A stretch of DNA of 64,000 bases, taken from contig NZ_JACSNX010000006.1 in the NCBI RefSeq assembly GCF_016902445.1, positions 1 to 64,000 on the forward strand, read 5' to 3'. The stretch's first letter is position 1, and each line of letters opens with the position of its first letter. This document shows positions 15,426 to 27,147 of the stretch, one piece after another. The position numbers and the translations under genes were made by a program. Below the pieces are notes generated by a model. That model was not told the DNA's origin and searched no databases. It worked only from the letters and a program-made list of their open reading frames with translations. The stretch is from Oscillibacter valericigenes. GTDB taxonomy: Bacteria > Bacillota > Clostridia > Oscillospirales > Oscillospiraceae.

Positions 15426-16495
15426 GGCATCACCGCCCCCACGGAGGCCAGCACGGAGATGAGCAGCAGCAGCGCGCAGCTGCCGGTCATGCCCAGGATG
15501 AGCCCGAAGGCGCCTCCCAGCCCGTCGATGAGCTTGCACAGCCCCGGCGCCCCCACCACGGAGGCCAGGTACGCCGTCCCCTTGTACAGCAGGTACTGGA
15601 CCCCCAGCTGCAGAAAGGGATAGGCGCAGGCCGCCAGGATGGCCAGCATTCCGAAGACGCCGATGGTGTTCTTCAGCATACCGGCCCCGGCCAGCACCGT
15701 CTCCGACGCGTCGGCGATGATCCCGCCCACCACCGGCACCACGCCGGAGATGGCGGCCTTGGTCACCTTCACCGTGGCGCTGTCCGCGGAGCCGGAGATG
15801 ATCCGCACCACGGAGAGGTACACGGTGAACACCAGCAGCGCCGTGGTGAGCAGCCAGGTCACCAGCTTCTTCAGCCCCTCGGCGATGGCCCCCAGCCGGT
15901 TTTCCGGCAGGCAGGCCGCCGCCGTCAGCAGGCCGATGTACAGGTACACCAGGGGCAGCAGCAGCTCCCGGATCAGCCGCAGCAGCAGGTCCACGAAGAA
16001 CACGGTGGACACCTGCTGCACCGTGGCGGTGGTGATGGCTCCGCTGGCCGCCGTGGCCGTCGCCAGGGTGGGCAACAGCGCCTGGGAGAAGTCCGCCAGC
16101 TCCCCGATGGTCTGGCTGCCCAGGCCCATCAGGGTGTCCAGGCTCCCGGCGGAGGCCAGGGTGATGGACAGCGCCCCCGCCATGGGCAGAAACGCCGCGC
16201 CCTTTCCCTGGATGCCCTGGGCGAAGCCCTCCACCGCGCCGCAAAGGACCACCACCAGCAGCACTGCCGCCGCGCCCCGGGTCCGCTCACGGACCACGTC
16301 TCCCACCTGGTCCGCCAGCCGGGAGAGGATATTCCCCACGCCCTGGGCAAAGCCTGTCCCGCCAGAGAGGTCCCCGTCCGCCAGGTCCTCCGCCGCCTCC
16401 GGGGCGGCGCGCTCCAGGTCTGCCGGCAGGTCCGACGCCCTGGCGGAGGTGGTCAGCGCCAGCACCAGCGCCGCCAAACAGATCCACCATTTCAT
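15422..16495 (-). CDS. spoIIIAE: stage III sporulation protein AE
   Basis: Polytopic membrane subunit of the SpoIIIA channel. The 357 residues begin with a signal-like segment (MKWWICLAALVLALTTS) and then have about eight hydrophobic segments, with the conserved VVPVVGGIIADASETVLAG region. The ATG at 16495 overlaps the spoIIIAD stop; an in-frame upstream extension is the antiframe of AD. Confidence 0.92.
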   Translation of the reverse strand: MKWWICLAALVLALTTSARASDLPADLERAAPEAAEDLADGDLSGGTGFAQGVGNILSRLADQVGDVVRERTRGAAAVLLVVVLCGAVEGFAQGIQGKGAAFLPMAGALSITLASAGSLDTLMGLGSQTIGELADFSQALLPTLATATAASGAITTATVQQVSTVFFVDLLLRLIRELLLPLVYLYIGLLTAAACLPENRLGAIAEGLKKLVTWLLTTALLVFTVYLSVVRIISGSADSATVKVTKAAISGVVPVVGGIIADASETVLAGAGMLKNTIGVFGMLAILAACAYPFLQLGVQYLLYKGTAYLASVVGAPGLCKLIDGLGGAFGLILGMTGSCALLLLISVLASVGAVMP

Positions 16496-16881
16496 CCCAT
16501 CAGCTCCATCAGCATGTCCAGCACCGCCCGCAGCAGCGGCAGGGCCGCCAGCAGGGCGCAGAGGGTCCCCGCTGTCTCCACCACGGAGGCCAGGGCGCTC
16601 TCGCCCGCGTCCCGGCAGAGATTTCCCCCCACCTGCACCACCAGGGCGATGCCGATGGTCTTGTACAGGGGCGTGAACAGGTCCGGCGGCACGCCGCTGC
16701 CTGCGGCCAGTTCCTCCAGGAAGGCCAACAGCTCCTCCACGACGCCTGCCAGCGCCAGGGCCACCACCACGGCGGCCCCCACCGCCAGCAGCAGCGCCGT
16801 CTCCGGACTGCCCCGCTTCACCACCAGGGCCAGCAGCGCCCCCACCACGCACAGCCCCGTCACCTGGATGACCTGCTCCAT
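16492..16881 (-). CDS. spoIIIAD: stage III sporulation protein AD
   Basis: 129-residue membrane protein of the SpoIIIA complex, with helices at about 5-24, 29-50, 74-95 and 99-125 and the conserved LFTPLYKTIGIALVVQVGGNLCRDAG stretch (part quoted). Four-base overlap with spoIIIAE and one-base gap to spoIIIAC. Confidence 0.92.
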   Translation of the reverse strand: MEQVIQVTGLCVVGALLALVVKRGSPETALLLAVGAAVVVALALAGVVEELLAFLEELAAGSGVPPDLFTPLYKTIGIALVVQVGGNLCRDAGESALASVVETAGTLCALLAALPLLRAVLDMLMELMG

Positions 16882-16882
16882 G

Positions 16883-17077
16883 TCAGAAGTCGAACAGGGA
16901 CTTGATGAGGTCGAACAGGTCGCTGATCTCCTGCACCATCAGCATCAGTACGCACACCAGCCCCGCCAGCACCACCATCAGCCCCTGCTCCTCCCGGCCC
17001 GAGCGGATCAGCAGCTGGTTCAGCACCGCCACCAGAATGCCGATGGCGGCGATCTTGAAAATCAAATCCACTTCCAT
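16883..17077 (-). CDS. spoIIIAC: stage III sporulation protein AC
   Basis: 64-residue two-helix membrane protein (helices about 5-25 and 32-52) of the SpoIIIA complex, ending in the usual IKSLFDF-like amphipathic tail. Confidence 0.92.
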   Translation of the reverse strand: MEVDLIFKIAAIGILVAVLNQLLIRSGREEQGLMVVLAGLVCVLMLMVQEISDLFDLIKSLFDF

Positions 17078-17089
17078 GTGTCGTCCTCA

Positions 17090-17587
17090 TCAAATCAGTA
17101 AGATCACCAGCAGCGCCGCGCCGGAGAGCCACAGCGCCGCGGACCGCTTCTCCGTCTCCTGTCGGCGGTCTCGGGTGAGCTCCAGGTCCTTCCGCAGCGA
17201 TTTGTTGGTAAGTAAGATTGCTTTACAGATATTCTCCTCATCTCCCTGGAGCGCGTCTCCCATGGCTGCCAGGGCCTGCCGGTCCTCCAGGCGCAGGGGC
17301 AGGGCCTCGGCGGCGGAGCGCCAGCTCTGCCCCAGGGGGGCGCCCCGGGCCAGCGACGATGCCACGGAGGTACAGAACGCCCGGACGTCCGCCGTCCGGT
17401 CCCGGCCCAGCGTCCCCAACAGCCGGGGCAGGCTGGTCCGGCGGAGCCGGATCTCCTCCGCCATGCGGTCCAGCAGGGCGATGAGGTCCGCCAGCGTGTC
17501 CAATTCCCGCCTGCGCTCCGCCAGCCCCCGCCGCCAGGCCCAGGCGCCGGCCCCCAGGATGCACGCCGCCCCCAGCAGCTTCACCAT
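17090..17587 (-). CDS. spoIIIAB: stage III sporulation protein AB
   Basis: 165-residue protein with N- and C-terminal membrane helices (about 3-20 and 150-165) and a helical soluble core containing the LADLIALLDRMAEEIRLRRTSL segment (part quoted), resembling the GspF/T2SS platform fold. Its start overlaps the spoIIIAA stop by seven bases. Confidence 0.9.
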   Translation of the reverse strand: MVKLLGAACILGAGAWAWRRGLAERRRELDTLADLIALLDRMAEEIRLRRTSLPRLLGTLGRDRTADVRAFCTSVASSLARGAPLGQSWRSAAEALPLRLEDRQALAAMGDALQGDEENICKAILLTNKSLRKDLELTRDRRQETEKRSAALWLSGAALLVILLI

Positions 17588-18495
17588 GGCAGTTCCTCCA
17601 CTTCATACGTCCTTCCGCTTCCCTCCCGGCGGATGCAGACCGCCAGGCGGAACACCCCCTCCGCCAGCAGCTGCCGGTACAGCGGCCGCTGGTCCAGCTG
17701 CTCCGCATCGGCGGCGTGGATGGTGGCCAGCAGCCCCACGCCGCAGCCGGCGGCCTGGACGGCGGCCCGCAGGTCCGCCTCCGCCGTGATCTCGTCCACG
17801 GCGATGACCTGGGGGTTCATGGCCCGCAGGGCCATTGGAATGCCCAGAGCCTTGGGACAGGCGTCCAGCACATCGGTCCGGAGGCCCACATCCATTTGGG
17901 GCGCGCCCCGGACCATCACCGCCACCTCCCCCCGCTCGTCGATGAGGGAGACCCGCAGGCCCGGTCGTCCCGCCCCCCCTGTGGAGAGGCACCGGACCAG
18001 GTCCCGCAGCAGCGTGGTCTTGCCGCCCCCCGGCGGGGACAGCAGCAGGGTATTCTGATACCGCCCCGCCTGGAACAGCCGGGGGACGATGTCCTCTCCC
18101 ACGCCCCGCCGCTCCCGGGCGATGCGGACGGCGGCGGAGGACAGATCCCGCAGGGCGGTGTTCTCCCCGCCCTTCATCACCGCCGTGCCGCACAGCCCCA
18201 CCCGGAAGCCGCCCCGGACGGCCAGATACCCCTCCCGCAGGGTCTCCGCCGCCGCGTAGCGGGAGTAGTCCGTGGCCAGGTCGCAGAGGTCCTCCAGGTC
18301 CTCCGTCGTCACGGCATCCCCAAGAGACCGCTCCCCCTCCGGCAGCAGCACCGCCAGCGGCCGCCCCGCCCGGAGGCGGAACTCCTCCGCCAGCCGTCGC
18401 ACCTCCGGCGGCTGGGCCAGTGCCAGGCTCCGCAGCCGGCCCGGCAGCACCCGGGCCGCCTCCTCGTACCGGCGGATGGCCGTCTCGTCCTCCAT
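17581..18495 (-). CDS. spoIIIAA: stage III sporulation protein AA (ATPase)
   Basis: Secretion-ATPase-like P-loop protein that powers or assembles the SpoIIIA apparatus. The 304 residues show Walker A SPPGGGKT (153-160) and Walker B-like VIAVDEI. The ATG at 18495 gives the family length; the preceding 74 codons in frame cross the promoter region. It is the first gene of the eight-gene spoIIIA operon, all overlapping or closely spaced. Confidence 0.93.
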   Translation of the reverse strand: MEDETAIRRYEEAARVLPGRLRSLALAQPPEVRRLAEEFRLRAGRPLAVLLPEGERSLGDAVTTEDLEDLCDLATDYSRYAAAETLREGYLAVRGGFRVGLCGTAVMKGGENTALRDLSSAAVRIARERRGVGEDIVPRLFQAGRYQNTLLLSPPGGGKTTLLRDLVRCLSTGGAGRPGLRVSLIDERGEVAVMVRGAPQMDVGLRTDVLDACPKALGIPMALRAMNPQVIAVDEITAEADLRAAVQAAGCGVGLLATIHAADAEQLDQRPLYRQLLAEGVFRLAVCIRREGSGRTYEVEELPW

Positions 18496-18524
18496 GGGCA
18501 GCGCCCCCTTTCGTAACACGCTAT

Positions 18525-18554
18525 ACTCTATGAGAGGTTGTCCCCGGATATGAC
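18525..18554 (-). promoter_or_regulatory. candidate sigma-E promoter of spoIIIA
   Basis: On the minus strand GTCATATC (18547-18554), 14 bp, CATAGAGT (18525-18532). This resembles the mother-cell sigma-E consensus (ATA-type -35, CATAnAnT -10), the known control of spoIIIA in Bacillus. A small inverted repeat (GTCCCT 18560-18565 with AGGGAC 18571-18576) lies upstream. Confidence 0.5.
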
Positions 18555-18590
18555 TGCCGGTCCCTAAAAAAGGGACAGGCTTGTAAAAAT

Positions 18591-18652
18591 GGAAAGTAAG
18601 CTTGACATGAGGGCGGACCTGTGCTATGTTGATAATGGAAAGCAAACTTTCC
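18591..18652 (+). promoter_or_regulatory. promoter and operators of the XRE regulator operon
   Basis: TTGACA (18602-18607), 17-bp spacer, TATGTT (18625-18630). GGAAAGTAAGCTT (18591-18603) overlaps the -35, and the perfect palindrome GGAAAG-CAAA-CTTTCC (18637-18652) covers the start region. The shared GGAAAGnAAnCTT suggests autoregulatory operators for the HTH protein encoded next. Confidence 0.7.
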
Positions 18653-18695
18653 GTCTGTTGTGAGGCGGATGGAGCGGGAGAGGAGGCGGACGCAC

Positions 18696-18899
18696 TTGAA
18701 AAACCGGTTGGAAGCACTGCGCAAGGCCCGGGGCATCAAGCAGGAGGAGCTGGCGGAGGCGCTGGAGGTGTCCCGCCAGACCATCGGGTCCCTGGAGAAC
18801 GGGCGGTACAACCCCTCCATCCTGCTGGCCTTCAAAATCGCCCGGTACTTCGGCACCACCATTGAGGACATTTTCATCTATGAGGAGGGGGAGACATGA
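18696..18899 (+). CDS. XRE-family transcriptional regulator
   Basis: A 67-residue stand-alone HTH protein of the small family whose core reads QEELAEALEVSRQTIGSLENGRYNPS and ends IEDIFIYEEGE (parts quoted); such proteins usually regulate the membrane-protein genes beside them. The start is set at TTG 18696, preceded by AGGAGG, because it gives the standard N-terminus (xKNRLEALRKARGI); an in-frame ATG at 18669 lacks a good SD. Its stop overlaps the next gene (ATGA). Confidence 0.85.
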   Translation: MKNRLEALRKARGIKQEELAEALEVSRQTIGSLENGRYNPSILLAFKIARYFGTTIEDIFIYEEGET

Positions 18900-19315
18900 A
18901 GCGGAAGAGACTTTTAATCGCTCTGCTGGTCATCGGCGTTGTGCTGTGGTGGTTTGGCTTTTACGTGACGTCCTTTATTCCGGATGATGTCCGTCGGTTT
19001 CTCATCTACGCAGGCCCAGTGATCATCGGCATATGCGCAGGACGCCTTCACCGTCTGCGGCGGCTGGCCAGAGATCCCGCTCTGCGCCGGAAGGATGCGG
19101 CGCAGAATGATGAGCGGAACATGGCCATCCAGAATCAAGCCGGAATGATCGCCGGCGGGGTCATAGTCATTTTGCTCTCATTTTCCGCTATGGCATTTTC
19201 CCTCATTACGAGCCTGGGCGTACCGGAATGGATCTCTTACTTTCTTTTTGGAATCTGTGTATGTTATTTGCTGTTGTATGAGATCCTGTACCAATGGCTC
19301 CAGCGGAAGATGTGA
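18896..19315 (+). CDS. small membrane protein with DERN motif (1)
   Basis: 139 residues with four hydrophobic segments (about 6-25, 36-50, 84-106, 113-132) and, in the central cytosolic loop, QNDERNMAIQNQAG. Two more proteins downstream share this plan and motif, so the three are paralogues. Function unknown to me; proteins of this kind often follow small XRE regulators in Firmicutes. It starts in an ATGA overlap with the regulator. Confidence 0.75.
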   Translation: MKRKRLLIALLVIGVVLWWFGFYVTSFIPDDVRRFLIYAGPVIIGICAGRLHRLRRLARDPALRRKDAAQNDERNMAIQNQAGMIAGGVIVILLSFSAMAFSLITSLGVPEWISYFLFGICVCYLLLYEILYQWLQRKM

Positions 19316-19327
19316 GGAGGTTTTGTC

Positions 19328-19751
19328 ATGAATCGCAATCAGAAAAAGCGCCTGTTTCAGCTCCTGCTGGCGGGCGGGTATCGTCCTGCTGGCCCTGGCC
19401 GTTCTGCTGGACGGCCGGGTCTCCGACGCTTTGGGCGGGATGCTCTGCGGCATAGGCTCCGGCCTGCTAGCCATGTCAGGGTCCACCCTGCTGAACCTCC
19501 GCCACGAGGCGAAGCACCCGGAGATGGCCCGGCAGCACGACATCGAACAAAAAGACGAGCGGAACGTGGCCATCCGGAACCGGGCCAAGGCCGTGTCCGG
19601 CGAGGCGCTCCAGTGGAGCGTCCTGGCGGCGGCGTGGCTTTCCATCGGCCTGGACGCGCCGCTGTGGGTGCCCCTGGCCGCCACCGGCGTGTTCGTGGCC
19701 AAATCCATATTGGAGCTGTATCTCATGGTCCGCTATGAGCGGGAGATGTAA
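19328..19751 (+). pseudogene. DERN membrane protein (2), frameshifted
   Basis: The first 16 or so codons (MNRNQKKRLFQLLLAGG) are in one frame and the remainder (IVLLALAVLLDGRVSDALGG..., QKDERNVAIRNRA, ending YEREM) is in another. Removing one G from the GGG at about 19376-19378 restores a continuous 140-residue protein like its two neighbours. This is either a recent inactivating insertion, a phase-variable G/C tract or a sequencing error. An SD (GGAGG) precedes the ATG. Confidence 0.75.
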
Positions 19752-19764
19752 AGGGGGTTCCGAG

Positions 19765-20175
19765 ATGAAAAAGCGTTGGTATCTGCTGATGATAGCGGCG
19801 GGACTCCTGCTTTGCGCAGTCTCCATCCGATTCTTCCAGCGGCTCCCCAAGCCCGTCTTTGCCCTGGTGGCGGCGGGTGGCTCCGTGCTGGTGGGCGGCT
19901 CCCTCGGCTCCCTGCTGTGCCGGGGCTTTCAGGTACAAGATCCGGTACTCGTTCAGGCTTACAAGGAACAGCTCGACGAGCGGAACACCATGATCAATGA
20001 AAAGGCTTCGGCCCGGGCCGCCCGGATCGTCCAGTATTCCATCCTGTATTTTGGCCTGGCTTACGCCCGCTTTCTGGATCTGCCCATGTGGATCACCTGG
20101 GGTCTGATCGGTTTCTGTCTCATATGGGCCCTCCTGGAATATGGCCTTACCATCTGGTACCGGCATAGGATGTAG
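19765..20175 (+). CDS. small membrane protein with DERN motif (3)
   Basis: 136 residues with paired N-terminal and C-terminal membrane helices (about 6-24, 30-48, 88-104, 110-130) and the loop motif QLDERNTMINEKASA. Paralogue of the two preceding genes. The ATG at 19765 is preceded by AAGGGGG; a ten-codon upstream extension overlaps gene 2. Confidence 0.75.
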   Translation: MKKRWYLLMIAAGLLLCAVSIRFFQRLPKPVFALVAAGGSVLVGGSLGSLLCRGFQVQDPVLVQAYKEQLDERNTMINEKASARAARIVQYSILYFGLAYARFLDLPMWITWGLIGFCLIWALLEYGLTIWYRHRM

Positions 20176-20182
20176 CAAAGCA

Positions 20183-20209
20183 GGGGCCCCGGCAGTATGC
20201 CGGGGCCCC
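20183..20209. terminator. bidirectional hairpin between convergent genes
   Basis: GGGGCCCCGGCA (20183-20194), loop GTA, TGCCGGGGCCCC (20198-20209): 12 perfect pairs between the plus-strand DERN operon and the minus-strand gene at 20223. The T-tracts are poor. Confidence 0.65.
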
Positions 20210-20222
20210 GCCGCGCTGCCGC

Positions 20223-21053
20223 TCACTTGCAGCAGCACTGGATGTCGTCGCAGCTCTCAGGGGCCTTGACGGTGTTGGGCGGGAAGAACTCGCCCACCGG
20301 GAAGGAGATGTTCCGGAACAGGGCACAGGGGTCCTCGCATCCGTCGCCGCAGGCACACTCCTTGTCGGGCATGCAGTAGTCGTACACCGGCACCAGCAGC
20401 TGGGTGTCCCGCTCCAGCCGGACGATGGAGAACTGACCCAGGGTCACATAGATCCTCCGGCTGTCGTCCCCGCTGGAGAGCTCACCGCCGAAGCAGTCGT
20501 TGACAAAGGACGGCACCTCGCACAGGTCGCAGTCGCACTCCCGTTTGCCGCAGCAGTCCAGGATGCGGGCATCCAGCACGATGGGATCCACAGCCTCCAC
20601 CACGGCGATGGGGGCGTTGGCCCGCTGCATCATCTGGGGATCCGGGCCGCCGGCCGCCATCTGGGAGGAGAAGATCTTGGCGCTCCCCTCGCTGCCGAAC
20701 AGGATGGCCCGCTTGTCAAAGACGCACAGGCCCTCCACCGTCACCGGGACCGGGCAGCTGAGATAGGCCTGGAGGGTGACATGGTAGAAGAAGCGCATAT
20801 CCACAGTGTAAAAGCCCCGGTTGAAGCTGACGGGCTCCACGTCCACATACACGTACAGCAGTCTGGCGCTGCCGCCCTTCACAGACAGGGCGCGGTTGAT
20901 GGTATCCACACACTGCAGCTTGGGGTAAAACCGCAGGTCCTCGATGCAGTCCTTGTCGCGGCAGGAATCATAGATCTTCCTGGTATGGATGCAAACCGCC
21001 TCCCGGATGCCGCAGGAGTCTCCCACGGGACCGGGCATCACTTTCTCAGGCAT
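20223..21053 (-). CDS. conserved cysteine-rich protein of unknown function
   Basis: 276 residues, no signal peptide or membrane helix. Cysteines cluster in CCGKRECDCDLCEVPSF (about 168-184), CACGDGCEDPC and the C-terminal CCCK. Between them are beta-rich segments (RLLYVYVDVEPVSFNRGFY, YVTLGQFSIVRLERDTQLLV). I do not recognise a named family. Cys-rich cytosolic proteins of this type in spore formers are often coat or spore-surface components, but that is only a guess. The ATG at 21053 is preceded by AGGAGG. Confidence 0.6.
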   Translation of the reverse strand: MPEKVMPGPVGDSCGIREAVCIHTRKIYDSCRDKDCIEDLRFYPKLQCVDTINRALSVKGGSARLLYVYVDVEPVSFNRGFYTVDMRFFYHVTLQAYLSCPVPVTVEGLCVFDKRAILFGSEGSAKIFSSQMAAGGPDPQMMQRANAPIAVVEAVDPIVLDARILDCCGKRECDCDLCEVPSFVNDCFGGELSSGDDSRRIYVTLGQFSIVRLERDTQLLVPVYDYCMPDKECACGDGCEDPCALFRNISFPVGEFFPPNTVKAPESCDDIQCCCK

Positions 21054-21218
21054 TGCAATACCTCCTAATAAGTAGCTGGTGAAAGAGAAGCTCTTTCAGT
21101 CCAGTGTATGCAGCCTGCCGCCAATGGTGCGGCGTAGAAATTCGGACTATACAAACCCGGCGGTCTTGGGGTATAATACAAATGTATGCAATTCCCATCG
21201 GCCAAGGAGGTGCCGCCT

Positions 21219-21758
21219 GTGCCCGGCTTTATTCATGACAAGCTGGAGATCAAATTCCTGATCCTGTACATCACTGCCCGGGTGATCGAACCGATCCCCT
21301 TTGATACAGTGTGGGACCTGGCCATGTGCGACGAGGGCGTGGATTACTTTGACTTCTCCGAGTGCCTGGCGGACCTGGTAAAGACCGGACATCTGACGCT
21401 GTCGGCGGACGGGCTGTATGCCATCACGGACAAGGGGCTGCGGAACAGTCAGATCTGTGAGTCCAGCCTTCCCTACTCCGTGCGGCTGCGGTGCGACAAG
21501 AATCTGTCCGCCTGCAACCGCCATCTGCGGCGGAAGAGCCAGGTAAAAGCCTCCACGGAGAAGCGGCCCAACGGCACCTATACGGTGCGGCTGGAGCTGT
21601 CGGACGACATGGGCAGCGTGATGGATCTGCGTCTGGCCATCCCCCGGGAGGACATGGCCGCCATGCTGACAGAGCGGTTCCGGAAGTCCCCGGAGCGGCT
21701 GTACGGTGAGATCATGCGGGCCCTGATGTCCTCTGAGCCGGAGGAAGAAACGCTGTAA
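21219..21758 (+). CDS. DUF4364 family protein
   Basis: 179-residue protein with the beginning GFIHDKLEIKFLILYITARV and the winged-helix-like body of the clostridial DUF4364 family, thought to be DNA-binding but uncharacterised. The start is a GTG at 21219, preceded by AAGGAGG; the ATG 33 bp upstream lacks an SD. TATAAT (21172-21177) lies about 45 bp upstream with only a weak -35. Confidence 0.75.
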   Translation: MPGFIHDKLEIKFLILYITARVIEPIPFDTVWDLAMCDEGVDYFDFSECLADLVKTGHLTLSADGLYAITDKGLRNSQICESSLPYSVRLRCDKNLSACNRHLRRKSQVKASTEKRPNGTYTVRLELSDDMGSVMDLRLAIPREDMAAMLTERFRKSPERLYGEIMRALMSSEPEEETL

Positions 21759-21790
21759 TTCCCAACAACAAAATTGAGGAGGTTTTCACT

Positions 21791-22030
21791 TTGCCGCTTA
21801 TGTTTCTGACCGCCGTCGGCGCGTTCATCGTGGGGCTGACCGTACGGCTCATCTTCCAGCGCCTCCGCCGTCCTTGGATCGTGACGCTGGTGCTGCTGCT
21901 TCCTGCGATCTTCTACGGATGCATCTATCTGCTGCAGTCCCCCACCCAGGGGGTGCTGGACTCCCTGCTGTGGGCCGGTCCCATGGCCGCCGGCGGAGTA
22001 ATCGCTGAGATCGCCTTCCGGCGTGGGTGA
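21791..22030 (+). CDS. small hypothetical membrane protein
   Basis: 79 residues, TTG start preceded by GAGGAGG. Three hydrophobic segments (about 3-20, 30-47, 55-74) occupy almost the whole protein. It follows the DUF4364 gene by 32 bp, so it is probably cotranscribed. No family recognised. Confidence 0.6.
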   Translation: MPLMFLTAVGAFIVGLTVRLIFQRLRRPWIVTLVLLLPAIFYGCIYLLQSPTQGVLDSLLWAGPMAAGGVIAEIAFRRG

Positions 22031-22117
22031 GTCCACGAGATCGGAGGTCCTTATGGATGTTGCAAGTATCCTGATAATCGCCGTCTGCGGCGCCAGAAGA
22101 TCTCATAAAAAGAAAGA

Positions 22118-22149
22118 CGCCCGTGTCCAGTGGACACGGGCGCTTTTTT
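22118..22149. terminator. bidirectional terminator before dnaE end
   Basis: CGCCCGTGTCC (22118-22128), loop AGT, GGACACGGGCG (22132-22142) followed by T6 on the plus strand; A-rich sequence on the left gives a T-tract on the minus strand too. It serves both the DUF4364 operon and dnaE. Confidence 0.88.
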
Positions 22150-22156
22150 CTCAACT

Positions 22157-25651
<3,495 letters not shown>

Positions 25652-25717
25652 GGCGCACTCCTGTTTGAATTCCTGAAAAATCTATTCGAATATTGGCTCA
25701 CCCGCCCTCCGGCGGGT

Positions 25718-26164
25718 TCATCTTTCTCCCGCCTCCGCCAGCATTTGTTCCAGGATCTCCACTGCCGTGACCACCATGATGTCGCAGTGGCTATGGGCCC
25801 CCAGCCGGAAAGCGGCGGGCGTGGCCTCCGTGGCGCCGGGGGCGACAGTCCGCAGGTCCCCGCAGCGAGTGTGACCAAACACCTCCTGGAACCGGCGGCG
25901 GAACTCCTTTGCCTTGGGATAGACCGTCTTGTGCCCGCCCCGATCCGCCGGATCAGCATGCAGCCGGCTGAGCACATAGACACCGCCGCTGACGGCGCCG
26001 CAGACCTCTTCGTGACAGCCGCCCATGCCGCCGCCGAATCCGCTCATGGCTGCCGCCAGCTCATCCGGTGTCGTCCCCAGCAAATCCGCGAAGGGGGCCG
26101 CCACCGCCTGGGCACAGTTGTATTTTTCCTTGCGATAGTTGAATGCCAATGCACAACGATCCAT
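25718..26164 (-). CDS. C_GCAxxG_C_C family protein
   Basis: 148-residue probable redox protein of the C_GCAxxG_C_C family: NCAQAV near residue 17, GFGGGMGGCHEEVCGAVSGG (about 42-61), then single conserved cysteines in CGDL and HCD. The cysteine pattern suggests metal or redox chemistry; no substrate is known to me. It lies between whiA and dnaE. Confidence 0.85.
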   Translation of the reverse strand: MDRCALAFNYRKEKYNCAQAVAAPFADLLGTTPDELAAAMSGFGGGMGGCHEEVCGAVSGGVYVLSRLHADPADRGGHKTVYPKAKEFRRRFQEVFGHTRCGDLRTVAPGATEATPAAFRLGAHSHCDIMVVTAVEILEQMLAEAGER

Positions 26165-26205
26165 AATATTCCTCCATTTTTCAATATCTATAAAGTATTT
26201 TTACA

Positions 26206-27105
26206 TTACAATTCTTTTGACAGCTGCAGGAGCTTCCGCAGTCGGTGGTTCAGGCAGGACTTTGTCACCGGCGGATCGAATTCCTCCGCCAGCTCACTGA
26301 GGGTCAGCTCCGGATTCTCCAGCCGCAGAGAGGCCGTCACCTGCAGCTTCTCCGGCAGCTGCTCCAGCAGCCCTGCCTCCCGGAGACGCCGGATAGCCTC
26401 CAGCTGCTCCTGGGCTGCCTCCACCGCCTTGTCCAGGTTGGCGCTGTCGCAGTTGAGGCGGCGGTTGACGCTGTTGCGCAGATCCTTCTCCAGCTTGGCG
26501 GACATGACGCTCATAGCCGCCACCGGAGCGCCGATGAGGGTGAGAAAGTCTTCGATCTGGTCGCTCTGTTTGAAATAGGTGATGCAGCTGCCGTTGCGGG
26601 TGACGCTCTTGGGAGGATAGCCGCACTCCCGCAGCAGCACTTCCAGCTCCCGGCTCACCTGCAGATGGGAGGTGGCCAGTTCCAGATGGTAGCGCTTGGC
26701 GGGGTCTGTAACGCTGCCGCCGGCAAAAAACACCCCCCGCAGAAAGGATGCCCGGCAGCAGTCCTCCTCCAGCAGTCCGAAGTTGATGTGGAGGGCCAGG
26801 TTCTGCTCCGGGCTGAAGCCCAGCAGGTCCACGATCCGGCGGATCTTGGCCTCGTCGGTGATCTGGAACACCAGCTTTCCGGTCTCCCCCGCCTCCGGCG
26901 TCCGGTCAAACCGGATGCTGAAGGCACGCTGGAACAGCTTGGGCAGACGGCCGGCCAGGGCGGGATTGCCGGTGATGATCCGCACCTCGCCGGCGCTGAA
27001 GGTGTTGCAGTACAGCAGGATGCCGTAGGCCTCCGCCCGTGCGCAGCAGAGCTTCTGCACCGGCAGGCGGCACAACTCGTTTTTCGCTTCAAAGGAAAAG
27101 GACAT
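26206..27105 (-). CDS. whiA: DNA-binding protein WhiA
   Basis: WhiA, with an N-terminal LAGLIDADG-like domain (GVFFAGGSVTDP) and a C-terminal HTH (LTLSELAEEFDPPVTKSCLNHRLRKL, part quoted), 299 residues. It is linked to sporulation or cell division control in Gram-positives. It is the last gene of hprK-rok-murB-rapZ-yvcK-whiA. Confidence 0.95.
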   Translation of the reverse strand: MSFSFEAKNELCRLPVQKLCCARAEAYGILLYCNTFSAGEVRIITGNPALAGRLPKLFQRAFSIRFDRTPEAGETGKLVFQITDEAKIRRIVDLLGFSPEQNLALHINFGLLEEDCCRASFLRGVFFAGGSVTDPAKRYHLELATSHLQVSRELEVLLRECGYPPKSVTRNGSCITYFKQSDQIEDFLTLIGAPVAAMSVMSAKLEKDLRNSVNRRLNCDSANLDKAVEAAQEQLEAIRRLREAGLLEQLPEKLQVTASLRLENPELTLSELAEEFDPPVTKSCLNHRLRKLLQLSKEL

Positions 27106-27147
27106 AGGGGGTCTCCTTCAACATGGGTCTTTCCGCATGGCGGATCC

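Noticed and set aside
14940-16244. A single 434-codon protein covering spoIIIAF and part of spoIIIAE
   Set aside because: Only the last 161 codons match SpoIIIAF; the rest is an out-of-frame reading of SpoIIIAE.
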